Assembly (NCBI GenBank): GCA_902492855.1
Contig: CABUMU010000002.1
Span: 1 to 41,637, forward strand
DNA length: 41,637 nt
Direction: 5' to 3'
Origin: an uncultured Collinsella sp.
GTDB lineage: Bacteria > Actinomycetota > Coriobacteriia > Coriobacteriales > Coriobacteriaceae
Of this stretch, positions 31,414 to 39,816 are shown piece after piece (position 1 is the first letter of the stretch; every line of letters begins with the position of its first letter). The notes beneath the pieces were generated by a model that was not told the DNA's origin, did no database searches, and was given only the letters and a program-made list of their open reading frames with translations. A program made the translations under genes and the position numbers.

Positions 31414-34191
31414 TTACTTGCGACCAAACTTAATCTTGATGGCGCGCTTGAGCGCATACTTGCCGAGGCTTGGGAGCTTTTGCTCGTATTTGACCATCGT
31501 GGAGCACTCGGGGCGGTCGCGATCCAGATGGATGGCGTCGAACGCGCACTTGGTGGTGCACAGGCCGCAGCCGATGCACTTGTTGGGGTCGACGATCGAG
31601 GCGCCGCAGCCCAGGCAGCGGGCGGTCTCGGCGCGCACCTGCTCCTCGGTAAAGGTCTCAACATACTCGCTAAACGGTGCAGCCTTCTCGCGCTCGCGGT
31701 CCACGTGGGCAACCTCGCGGCTCGCGTTGTCGTAGCTTTCGATCACGACATCGTCGCGGTCGAGCGAGGTGTAGCGGCGCTGGTTGCGGCCGATGGTGAG
31801 CGTGGAGCCCGGCTGCACAAAGCGATGGATGGACACCGCGGCCTCGTGGCCGGCGGCGATGGCGTCGATGGCAAAGCTGGGGCCGGTGTAGACGTCGCCG
31901 CCCACAAAGATGTCGGGTTCGGCGGTCTGGTAGGTCTGGGGATCGGCAAGGACGCCCTGGCCGCGGCCGAGCTCCACCTTGGAGCCAGCTAGCAAGTCGC
32001 CCCACACAATGGACTGGCCAATCGACATGACCACGCGGTCGGCATCGACGCGGCGCAGGTCATTCTCGTCGTACTCGGGCGCAAACCGGCCCTTGTCGTC
32101 AAAGACACGCGTGCAGCGCTTGAAGGTGATACCACACACACGGCCGGTCTCGTCCAGATGGACCTCCTTGGGACCCCAACCGCAGCTGATGTGCGCGCCG
32201 TCCTCAATGGCCTCGCGACGCTCCTCCTCGCTGGCGGGCATCTGGGCCTCGCTCTCCAAGCAGAACATCTCAACATGCTCGGAGCCCAGACGGCAGGCGT
32301 TGCGGGCAACATCGATGGCCACGTTGCCGCCGCCCACCACGATAGTGCGGCCGGACAGGGTATCGATCTTGCCGCTGTTGACCTCGCGCAAAAAGTCGAC
32401 GGCTACGGTCACGTCCTCGGCATCCTCGCCCGGAATACCGGCGAGGCGGCCACCCTGGCAGCCGATGGCAACATAAAAGGCCTTAAAGCCCTGCGCGCGC
32501 AGTTCGTCGAGCGTCACGTCGCGACCGACCTCCACGCCATAGCGGAACTCGGCACCCATCAGGCGAATGACCTCGACCTCGGCCTCGATAACATCCTTCT
32601 GCAGCTTAAAGCTGGGAATACCGTAAGTGAGCATACCGCCCGGGCGCTCGTTCTTCTCGAATACGACGGGCTTGTAGCCCTTCTCGGCCAGATAGAAAGC
32701 GCAGGACAGACCGGCCGGGCCGGCACCGATGATGGCGATCTTCTGGTCGAAGCCGCCGGCACGCGTCGGGGTCACCACAGGTGGGACATAGCGGGTCGCG
32801 GCATCCAGATCGCGCTGGGCGATAAACTTCTTGACCTCGTCGATAGCCACGGCGGCGTCCACACGGCCGCGGGTGCAGGCATCCTCACAGCGGCGGTTGC
32901 ACACACGGCCGCAGATAGCGGGCAGCGGGTTCTCGCGCTTGATGAGCGCCAGCGCCTCGTCATAGCGACCCTGAGCCGCGAGCTTCAAATAGCCCTGAAC
33001 GGCGACATGCGCGGGGCAGGCCGTCTTGCAGGGCGCGGTGCCGGACTCATGCGTCTCGATGCGGTTGTCGTTGCGGTAGTTGGGCGACCACTTGGTGTGG
33101 TCCCACTTGGTGGCATCGGGCAGCTCCTGGCGCGGATACTCGGGCACCTGTCCGCCCGCCTTTTTGCTGCAGAGCTTCTGGCCCAGCTTGGCGGCGCCGG
33201 CCGGACACACCTCAACGCAGCGACCGCAGGCCACGCACTTGTCCTTCTCGACCTTGGCGACATAGGCCGAGCGCGACAGGTTGGGCGTGTTGAACAGCTG
33301 CGAGGTGCGCAGGGCGTAGCACACGTTGACGTTGCAGTTGCAGATGGCGAAGATCTTGTTCTCGCCGTCAATGTTGGTGATCTGGTGCACAAAGCCGTTG
33401 TCCTCGGCCTGGCGCAGGATGTCGTAGACCTCGTCGCGGGTCACGTAATGGCCACGATCGGTCTCGACCACGTAGTCGGCCATGTCGCCCACGGCGATGC
33501 ACCAATCGGCCGGGTCGTCGGCACAGCCCTCACCCATCACGCGACGGCTCGCACGGCAGCTGCAGGTGCTGGCGGCATACTTACCCTCGTATTTGTCGAG
33601 CCAGTGCTCGATATGCTCAATAGGCACCGAGGTGCTCGCGGCATCGATGGCCTTCTCGACCGGAATGACGTGCATGCCGATGCCGGCGCCTCCGGGCGGC
33701 ACCATCGGCGTGGCCTTGGACAGCGGACCCTTGGATGCCTGTTCAAAGAACTTGGCGTAAACCGGATGCTCATCGAGCTGGCTCACGCGCATGTTGAGGA
33801 ACTCGGCAGAACCCGGCACCAGCATGGGCAGGACCCACTGCTTGGCGCGCTCGGGGTTTTCCCAGTTATACTCGAGCAGACCCGTGTAGCTCATGTCGTC
33901 GAGCATCTTTTCGATATCGGCCTCGGGCATGCCGGTGAGCTTGACCATCTCGGGCAGCGTATAGGGACGGCGCATCTTCATCTTGCAGAGTACCTCGGCC
34001 TGCTCGTCAGTCGCGGCCTCGGCAAACGACCAGTACTCGTAGCCCAGCAGCTCGTCGCGATGCAGCAGGCGGTTAGTGCAGTGCTCGCACAGTTTGACGA
34101 TGGCCTCGCGCGGATGCTCCGGCAGCGGCGGCACAAACTCCGCACCGATATCGGGCTCGGTGTAGCTAATCCCCGGTCCGTTGAGAATCAT
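31414..34191 (-). CDS. Multi-domain Fe-S / FAD pyridine-nucleotide oxidoreductase (GltD-like core)
   Basis: 925 residues. The N-terminal about 300 residues have scattered Cys (CEHC at 35-38, CSC at 210-212, CNCNVNVC at 284-291) of no family that I can name. A ferredoxin motif CVACGRCVEVCP is at 319-330. A GltD/NfnB-like half starts at about 388, with CKTACP and CGRVCNRRCEDAC holding Fe-S clusters, an FAD motif GAGPAG at 489-494, a NAD(P) motif VVGGGNVAIDVAR near 627, and the flavoprotein end GGDVYTGPSFAIDAIAAG. The C-terminus adds CLGCG and CIGCGLCTTKC clusters. It likely moves electrons between NAD(P)H and a ferredoxin-like carrier or a partner enzyme. The start ATG has AAGGGA upstream. It diverges from a TetR gene across two operators. 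Confidence 0.88.
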   Translation of the reverse strand: MILNGPGISYTEPDIGAEFVPPLPEHPREAIVKLCEHCTNRLLHRDELLGYEYWSFAEAATDEQAEVLCKMKMRRPYTLPEMVKLTGMPEADIEKMLDDMSYTGLLEYNWENPERAKQWVLPMLVPGSAEFLNMRVSQLDEHPVYAKFFEQASKGPLSKATPMVPPGGAGIGMHVIPVEKAIDAASTSVPIEHIEHWLDKYEGKYAASTCSCRASRRVMGEGCADDPADWCIAVGDMADYVVETDRGHYVTRDEVYDILRQAEDNGFVHQITNIDGENKIFAICNCNVNVCYALRTSQLFNTPNLSRSAYVAKVEKDKCVACGRCVEVCPAGAAKLGQKLCSKKAGGQVPEYPRQELPDATKWDHTKWSPNYRNDNRIETHESGTAPCKTACPAHVAVQGYLKLAAQGRYDEALALIKRENPLPAICGRVCNRRCEDACTRGRVDAAVAIDEVKKFIAQRDLDAATRYVPPVVTPTRAGGFDQKIAIIGAGPAGLSCAFYLAEKGYKPVVFEKNERPGGMLTYGIPSFKLQKDVIEAEVEVIRLMGAEFRYGVEVGRDVTLDELRAQGFKAFYVAIGCQGGRLAGIPGEDAEDVTVAVDFLREVNSGKIDTLSGRTIVVGGGNVAIDVARNACRLGSEHVEMFCLESEAQMPASEEERREAIEDGAHISCGWGPKEVHLDETGRVCGITFKRCTRVFDDKGRFAPEYDENDLRRVDADRVVMSIGQSIVWGDLLAGSKVELGRGQGVLADPQTYQTAEPDIFVGGDVYTGPSFAIDAIAAGHEAAVSIHRFVQPGSTLTIGRNQRRYTSLDRDDVVIESYDNASREVAHVDREREKAAPFSEYVETFTEEQVRAETARCLGCGASIVDPNKCIGCGLCTTKCAFDAIHLDRDRPECSTMVKYEQKLPSLGKYALKRAIKIKFGRK

Positions 34192-34282
34192 AGTCGTCCC
34201 TTCTCTTGCCGCAGCCTGGCAGGCACGCAGCGCCCCTCTTTTTACGGGCTCGACATGCCCCCACGCCGTTCACCCGATATTG

Positions 34283-34297
34283 TTGACATTGTGTCAA
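34283..34297. promoter_or_regulatory. TetR-type operator 1
   Basis: The palindrome TTGACA-TTG-TGTCAA lies between the divergent oxidoreductase and TetR genes. It shares its half-site with operator 2, and the two are 23 bases apart centre to centre. Confidence 0.75.
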
Positions 34298-34305
34298 AAA
34301 CAGTA

Positions 34306-34320
34306 TTGACGAACCGTCAA
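34306..34320. promoter_or_regulatory. TetR-type operator 2
   Basis: The palindrome TTGACG-AAC-CGTCAA. A wider dyad, ATATTGTTGAC at 34278-34287 and GTCAACAATAT at 34316-34326, spans both operators. Binding here could block both divergent promoters. Confidence 0.75.
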
Positions 34321-34361
34321 CAATATTCAAGACTGTTAGGCGAACGGTCAGGCTCAAACGG

Positions 34362-35042
34362 ATGAAAGGCGGCAAACGCATGGGCAACAACACAGCAGAT
34401 ACCTCTGCGGTCAATGCCGTCCCCGCATCCGACAGCGCGGCAAAGCGCTTGACGGGCGACGAACGCCGTCGCGAGATCCTCACCGCCGTGCGCACCGTAA
34501 GCTCCGAGCTGGGCGTGTCCCACCTATCGGTATCGGCCGTGACCAAGCGAGCCGGCTGCACGCGCTCGCTGTTCTACCACTACTTCGCCGACATGGACGC
34601 CGCCGTCACCGCCGTCATGGACGAGGCAATTGACGGTTTTATCTCCGAGCTCGAGCAGTGGAATGCCAACCGCATCGTCGGTGATATTGAGGGCGCGCTC
34701 GACACCGTCGCCCCGCTCTTTAAGCGCCTGGTCGCCAGCGGCCACGAGCTGCCGAGTACCCTGACCTCGAGCAGCGGCGCGCTCTACGGCGGCTTTCTGC
34801 ACAACGTGGTTCAGCGCGTGGCTCAGTACATCTGCGACACCACCGTGGTTGATTTTGTCGCCCATCACGAGCTGCGCATCGACCATGTCTACGAAACGTT
34901 CTACACCCTCATCATGGGTCTTTTGATGTATATCCGCACGCACCCCGATGTGCCCGACGAGACGGTCAAGGAAATCATCGCCTCGACGCTCCACATCGAG
35001 GGCTATACCGCCAAGTATCCGGAGCGCAAGCCCCAGAACTGA
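34362..35042 (+). CDS. TetR-family transcriptional regulator
   Basis: 226 residues. The N-terminal helix-turn-helix is at about 30-77, with VSHLSVSAVTKRAGCTRSLFYHYFADMDAAV, typical of TetR. The all-alpha C-terminal ligand domain is not close to a named subclass. The start is uncertain: ATG at 34362 has little ribosome site, while ATG at 34380 (MGNNTADTS) has AAGG about ten bases ahead. It probably binds the two operators just upstream, repressing itself and the divergent oxidoreductase-hypA operon. The DUF5692 gene 63 bases downstream may be co-regulated. Confidence 0.85.
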   Translation: MKGGKRMGNNTADTSAVNAVPASDSAAKRLTGDERRREILTAVRTVSSELGVSHLSVSAVTKRAGCTRSLFYHYFADMDAAVTAVMDEAIDGFISELEQWNANRIVGDIEGALDTVAPLFKRLVASGHELPSTLTSSSGALYGGFLHNVVQRVAQYICDTTVVDFVAHHELRIDHVYETFYTLIMGLLMYIRTHPDVPDETVKEIIASTLHIEGYTAKYPERKPQN

Positions 35043-35105
35043 CGACATTTGGCCAAACTGTCCGCGATCAGAAGAGGGGCCGCGGGCGTGTGAAAGGAGA
35101 GCAGC

Positions 35106-36113
35106 ATGCTGTTCGATGTTTGGGGTAGCGATACCCTTATCCACTGGGCCGGCTGGGCCATGGTCTTTATTGGCCTGATCGTGCTCAACGAGGTCGGCCG
35201 CCGCACCAAGCTCGGCGCGGCCATCATCTTTGGCGTGGCTCCGCTGGCCATGACCATCTACTGCGTCGCCATCGCCGTCGGCGTTTCGCAGGGTGCCGAG
35301 TGGGCGCTCACCAACCCCACCCATGTGTACCAGAACAGCTGGTTCCACTACGCCAAGGTGTACGCGGCGCTGGCCGGTTGCTGGGGCTTCATTGCCATTA
35401 AGTACCAGTGGGGCAAGATCGGCAAGGCGCATTGGTTCCGCGCGTGGCCGTTTGTGATCGTCGCCATCAACATCATGATCGCCGTCGTGTCTGACTTTGA
35501 GAGCGCCTATCACTTCTTTGTCCTGGGCGAGTCCACCTGGGTCACCTCCGAGGGCGCCACGCAGCTGGCCGGCTGGAACAACGTGTTCAACGGTATCGCG
35601 GGCATCATCAACATCTTCTGCATGACCGGTTGGTGGAGCGTCTACGCCTCCGAGGACAAGACCGACATGCTGTGGCCCGACATGACCTGGGTCTACATCA
35701 TCGCCTACGATATCTGGAACTTCTGCTACACCTACAACTGCCTGCCCACCCACTCCTGGTTCTGCGGCTTTGCGCTGCTGCTGGCGCCCACCGTCGCCGC
35801 CTTTATCTGGAACAAGGGCGGCTGGATTCAGAACCGCGCCTTTACGCTGGCCATTTGGTGCATGTTTGCCCAGGTGTTCCCGTACTTCCAGGAGGAGTCC
35901 ATCTTTGTGACGCACTCCACGCTCGATCCCGGCGCCGCCACCGCGGTCTCGGTCGCCGCGCTGGTCGCCAACGTCGCCGCGATCATCTACGTCGCCTACC
36001 GTGCCAAGAAGCTCGGCCGCAATCCCTACAAGCAGGATGTCTTTGAGGGCACCAGCGATTGGGAGAAGGCCACTGCCCGCCGCGCCAAGGTTGATTACGC
36101 GCACGCCGAGTAA
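35106..36113 (+). CDS. DUF5692-family multi-pass membrane protein
   Basis: 335 residues with about nine to ten hydrophobic helices and many Trp and Tyr residues, such as WPDMTWVYIIAYDIWNFCYTY and THSWFCGFALLLAP. The family is found in anaerobic gut bacteria; its function is not established. AAAGGAG sits before the ATG. It follows the TetR gene on the same strand and is closed by a strong terminator. Whether it is transport, sensing or an enzyme cannot be told from the sequence. Confidence 0.8.
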   Translation: MLFDVWGSDTLIHWAGWAMVFIGLIVLNEVGRRTKLGAAIIFGVAPLAMTIYCVAIAVGVSQGAEWALTNPTHVYQNSWFHYAKVYAALAGCWGFIAIKYQWGKIGKAHWFRAWPFVIVAINIMIAVVSDFESAYHFFVLGESTWVTSEGATQLAGWNNVFNGIAGIINIFCMTGWWSVYASEDKTDMLWPDMTWVYIIAYDIWNFCYTYNCLPTHSWFCGFALLLAPTVAAFIWNKGGWIQNRAFTLAIWCMFAQVFPYFQEESIFVTHSTLDPGAATAVSVAALVANVAAIIYVAYRAKKLGRNPYKQDVFEGTSDWEKATARRAKVDYAHAE

Positions 36114-36183
36114 CGTGCCTGGCGCAGACATCGCTTGAGCGCGAAGCAGCATAGCCGGCTCCGCGCAATGCAACGTATTGCAG

Positions 36184-36225
36184 AGCCCCCGGAATGTGAT
36201 TTGTCCGCTTTCCGGGGGCTTTTTG
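36184..36225 (+). terminator. Intrinsic terminator after the DUF5692 gene
   Basis: AGCCCCCGGAA pairs with TTCCGGGGGCT, followed by TTTTGTTGTT. It lies 70 bases past the stop codon. Confidence 0.92.
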
Positions 36226-36355
36226 TTGTTGCGCGCATCCACGCACATATTCAAAACCTCTCGCACAGATAAAATCAGATTTCCGATCGCCTGACAGCTC
36301 TATATGACTCTGTTTTTGGGTACATTGTTGTCCCGATATTGAGCTTGGGGGATGT

Positions 36356-37852
36356 ATGAATGATGAGACGATGGGCCAAGAGGATGCGGCCCAAGATGCA
36401 GAAGCTTGCGCTGAGGCCTTGGAGAGCTTAGACCGGATTTCACTCGATGAGATTGCGTTTGACGATTCGGGCGTTGATGTGCAGGATGAGCCGGAAACCG
36501 AGGCGCAGTCCGATGATCAGGATGCAGGCGACGTTGAGCCTGCCGAGGATGAGGCAGATCACGAAGACACCGAAAGCGAGGCCGGCAACCAGCCCGAATC
36601 CGACACGGGCGAGGAAACCGTCTTGCTCGACAGCTTGCCGGCCGAGGATTCGCTGACCCGCGAGCTTCCTGGCCTGGGTTCCGCACCAGCCGTGGACGAG
36701 ACCATCGCCATGGGCGATATTCCCCTACCATCCGTTCCTTCGGCACGCGAAGCCGAGGTTCGCCATCGCAAGATGTCGCCCAAGCGCCGCAATCTGATGG
36801 TCGCCGGCATCGTGGCCGTCGCGCTCGTCGCCGGCGGTGCAGGCTATGCTGCCTGGAACGGATATCAGCAAGAGCAGGCTGCCGCTGTCGCCGCCAGTGC
36901 GCACACGATGATGTCGGTCCAGATTGGCGTGCATGCCGCGGGCCTCGACTGTTCCACCGGCTCCAAGATTCCCGTACAGGTGAGCGGGCAGGACTCCGAC
37001 GGCTCATCCGTGAGCGAAACGCTCTACGTTGATGAGCACGGCCGCGGCATCAAACTGCTGCCCGGCGATTACACGCTCTCCATCGCCGCCTCCCCCATCG
37101 CGGCCGACGGCACCATCTATACCGTCCCGACCACCAAGGCGCAGGTCACCGTTAAGAGCGATGGACAGGATTTAAGTGCCCAGGCCACCTTTAAGCTCAA
37201 GGTGCCTTCGGCCGACACGGTGACCGGCGACCAGATCGATGCCGCCGCCAAATATGCCGAGGAGGGAGGCGCGAGCTCCGCCGCTACCGCCAAGGTGCTC
37301 CAGCAGGCGGCAACCGCGCGGCGCGACGCCGCCGTCAATGCCGTGAGCGCGCAAAAGGCACAGGCATCCCGTGATGCCGACGCCCGTCACAAGGCAACCG
37401 ACCTCTACCAGCTCGATATCCCCGTCGAGTGGTACGGCAAGGTCGAGACTTGGCAAAATGGCAGCACGCTATGCATCTATCTTGCCGGCGACAGCGATAC
37501 GCCGATTGTGACGCTCGTCGCGGTGCGCGAGGGCGAGAGCTTTACGCCCGATGAAGGCGATACGGTTTTGGGTGCGGCCAATCTAGGCAACGGTTACACC
37601 GTCTATGCTAGCGGTCCTGTCTATCCGTATGTGGTGCCCCAGACTATCAACGGGCGCACCCAGGATCCCGTGTCGACCTACCCCATGGACACGGCCATTG
37701 AGCTTGTCGAGCTGACGACCGGCAACCGCTATACATATAGCCAGATCAAGAACGACCTGGTTGGCAAAGACGGCAACGCAGACGCCGCGACCAAACTCGA
37801 GACCGACTACCTCGCGCAGATCCTGCTGCCGAGTATCAAAGCCCAGGACTAG
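36356..37852 (+). CDS. Acidic single-pass membrane protein with extracellular domain, function unknown
   Basis: 498 residues. The first about 145 are strongly acidic (many Glu/Asp/Gln) and probably cytoplasmic. One transmembrane helix is at about 147-168 (LMVAGIVAVALVAGGAGYAAW). The outer part has a beta-rich domain with a Cys at about 199 (GLDCSTGSKIPVQVSGQ), an Ala-rich helical section near 300-340 and a second domain to the end. Gene context (terminator before, opposing AAA gene after) gives no hint of function. I recognise no family, though the layout, with acidic tail, helix and external domain, recurs in cell-envelope proteins of this group. Confidence 0.75.
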   Translation: MNDETMGQEDAAQDAEACAEALESLDRISLDEIAFDDSGVDVQDEPETEAQSDDQDAGDVEPAEDEADHEDTESEAGNQPESDTGEETVLLDSLPAEDSLTRELPGLGSAPAVDETIAMGDIPLPSVPSAREAEVRHRKMSPKRRNLMVAGIVAVALVAGGAGYAAWNGYQQEQAAAVAASAHTMMSVQIGVHAAGLDCSTGSKIPVQVSGQDSDGSSVSETLYVDEHGRGIKLLPGDYTLSIAASPIAADGTIYTVPTTKAQVTVKSDGQDLSAQATFKLKVPSADTVTGDQIDAAAKYAEEGGASSAATAKVLQQAATARRDAAVNAVSAQKAQASRDADARHKATDLYQLDIPVEWYGKVETWQNGSTLCIYLAGDSDTPIVTLVAVREGESFTPDEGDTVLGAANLGNGYTVYASGPVYPYVVPQTINGRTQDPVSTYPMDTAIELVELTTGNRYTYSQIKNDLVGKDGNADAATKLETDYLAQILLPSIKAQD

Positions 37853-37925
37853 CCTGGCGCAGCAACGTGCTCCCCAACCGTGATGAAGGAGCCAGGAGGT
37901 CCTGACCCCACAGGCCCATAGATGA

Positions 37926-39278
37926 TTAGGCAAGGAGCCACTTCCATGCGGGCATAACGTGTACCACACCGTGCTCGCATGGAATATCGGTCTGTTCATC
38001 CATGGTAACGATTGCCGACTCGCCAAGATCAAACTGGGCCATCGAGGCATCAAGCGCGGCAATTTCGCGCTCGCGCGTTTTCTCACTTGCCATATCCGCA
38101 CTCACCTGAATCAGGCTATAAGCCCGCATGAGAAGCGCGTCCCCAGCCACAAAGTCTACCTCATGGCTTTTGCTCTTCTCTTTGATTAGCAGGCGGCAGA
38201 CCGAGCCGGTCCTCACCGCGGGAGTCCTTCTTCTTAGCGCATTGAACACTGCGGTCTCGAGCCTCTGGCCCTGGTCCAATGCCGATGCGGGAGAGAATGC
38301 TCCAAACATCGCAGGGTCGACAGCGTAGACCTTAGACGCAGACCGCATGTTATTTGCCAGTGAACGCGTGAACTCCGGCACAGAAAATAACAGGTAGGCG
38401 TCCTCATAATACTCAAGTAAATCGCTGAGCGAATTACGACTGACGGGTATCTGTCTGCTCTTGAACTCGTTGTACACTTTGTTCACTGACAGCTCTCGTC
38501 CCGAAGATGCCATACACCGCGTCAAGAACAGCGATGCCAGGCGAGGGTTCTTGACGTCGTAACGTTCAACGACGTCCATGGCGACCGTTCGCGAAGCATA
38601 TTCCTGTAGCAGCTGAATCGCGTCTGCAGGCGTCTGCTCAAGTGTCGCGATGAATCCCCCTTGTTCAAGATACCCGATCAGATGATGTCGAAGCAGCGCT
38701 GCATCGCTCGGGGAAAAGGTCGCATCTGGCTCGGGAACGCTCCCCGTCTTATATCGAACGTATTCCGAAAAACTCAACGGAAAAAGCTCTCGCACAAGAG
38801 AACGACCCCTGAACTCGCTCTTAAGTTCTGAGGACAGCATCTTGGAAGAAGATCCCGTCACATAGACGGTCGCTTTCTCCGTATCGACTACACGCCGCAG
38901 AAACGCACCCCATTCGGGAATTTCCTGGATCTCGTCAAAGAAAATGTAAGCGCCCTCGGTTCGAGCAACAGGATACAGCGCATAGAACGTGTCGAGCACG
39001 TCCGCCAGCAGCGATGGCTCATACGGGCGCAAGCGCTCATCCTCAAAATTGAAGTAAAGCATCCGGTCAAGCTCGACGCCCCGGCTCTGAAGCCGCCGCA
39101 TCTCCTGATACAGGCGATACGTCTTTCCACAACGGCGGGCCCCCACAATCACATTTACGATGTTGTCGCGCTTTGGCTCCTGTGGGTTTCCTAGATCAAG
39201 GTCTCGCTCAAAGACCTGCGGAACCCCCTGCTGTTCAAAGTCCTTTATTTTCTGGGCGATCAAGTCGTTGAATGCCAT
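37926..39278 (-). CDS. AAA ATPase with DUF4143 C-terminal domain
   Basis: 450 residues. Walker A VGARRCGKT near residue 46, Walker B with YIFFDEIQEIPEW near 110, and the DUF4143 part (VDFVAGDAL, restriction-endonuclease-like core) at the C-terminus. Such ATPases occur singly and vary between strains; their role is unclear, although they are often discussed as mobile or defence-associated. The start at 39278 has GGAG seven bases ahead. It lies within a 24-bp palindrome-flanked promoter region. The gene faces the preceding membrane-protein gene and is A/T-richer than it. Confidence 0.85.
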   Translation of the reverse strand: MAFNDLIAQKIKDFEQQGVPQVFERDLDLGNPQEPKRDNIVNVIVGARRCGKTYRLYQEMRRLQSRGVELDRMLYFNFEDERLRPYEPSLLADVLDTFYALYPVARTEGAYIFFDEIQEIPEWGAFLRRVVDTEKATVYVTGSSSKMLSSELKSEFRGRSLVRELFPLSFSEYVRYKTGSVPEPDATFSPSDAALLRHHLIGYLEQGGFIATLEQTPADAIQLLQEYASRTVAMDVVERYDVKNPRLASLFLTRCMASSGRELSVNKVYNEFKSRQIPVSRNSLSDLLEYYEDAYLLFSVPEFTRSLANNMRSASKVYAVDPAMFGAFSPASALDQGQRLETAVFNALRRRTPAVRTGSVCRLLIKEKSKSHEVDFVAGDALLMRAYSLIQVSADMASEKTREREIAALDASMAQFDLGESAIVTMDEQTDIPCEHGVVHVMPAWKWLLA

Positions 39279-39285
39279 GATTCTC

Positions 39286-39347
39286 CAATCTTGCTCTCTA
39301 GCTAATCAAAATTATACCGATTCTTGATTAATTAGAGAGCAAGATTG
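39286..39347 (-). promoter_or_regulatory. Promoter inside a 24-bp inverted repeat upstream of the AAA gene
   Basis: 39286-39309 and 39324-39347 are reverse complements with two mismatches, separated by 14 bases. The loop contains TATAAT on the minus strand, a good -10 for the AAA gene. The arms include GAGAGCAAGATTG. A protein binding the dyad would cover the promoter, so autoregulation is likely. The -35 is not clear. Confidence 0.65.
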
Positions 39348-39491
39348 TATGTAGCTTGATTAACACTTAAGCAAGTTTTATCACCGTTATTGCTCCGAAG
39401 GATATCGAGTGGCTGAGAGGACAACCGAGCTCGAATGCGACTCCCCGAGCAGTCAATTTGGGACGGGGATATTATGACCACCCTACAAAAG

Positions 39492-39686
39492 TTAGCGCCA
39501 CGGGTCGGCTTCGAACAGCGGCTCGCGCTCGGGGCGGCGATCGCTGTAGGGATCGTAGCCGTCATCGTCCTCGTTCTCGGCACGGATGTAGGGGTCGCGC
39601 GGCTTGGGTGCCGGCTTAGGCACAGGCTTGGGTGCGGCGGGTGCGGCATCGGTCGCCGGCGCACTTGTCTTGATCTCGTCTTTCAT
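39492..39686 (-). CDS. Small proline-rich acidic protein
   Basis: 64 residues beginning MKDEIKTSAPATDAAP, with a run of Pro/Lys (PKPVPKPAPKPRDPY) and an acidic tail with Asp/Glu and Tyr (ENEDDDGYDPYSD). The ATG at 39686 has AAGGAG eight bases ahead; a start two codons upstream is too close to it. No known domain. It lies just downstream of the clpB terminator on the same strand. Confidence 0.6.
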   Translation of the reverse strand: MKDEIKTSAPATDAAPAAPKPVPKPAPKPRDPYIRAENEDDDGYDPYSDRRPEREPLFEADPWR

Positions 39687-39741
39687 CTGCATAGCTCCTT
39701 GCCATGTACTCATGCTCAACATCATCGATTGTCGCACGAAA

Positions 39742-39775
39742 AAGGGCGGCGGACCCGATTGGATCCGCCGCCCTT
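39742..39775 (-). terminator. Intrinsic terminator of clpB
   Basis: AAGGGCGGCGGA pairs perfectly with TCCGCCGCCCTT, followed on the minus strand by TTTTTCG. It ends 40 bases beyond the clpB stop. Confidence 0.9.
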
Positions 39776-39816
39776 GGCGTTTTGCGATGAGGTGCGGTTA
39801 AAGCCGGCCCCATAAT

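Noticed and set aside
32158..34365. 735-codon plus-strand frame opposite the oxidoreductase
   Set aside because: Shadow of the Fe-S/FAD gene; His/Gly/Leu-rich composition typical of antisense translation.
34524..36266. 580-codon minus-strand frame across the TetR and DUF5692 genes
   Set aside because: Shadow of two real genes and their terminator; no family resemblance.
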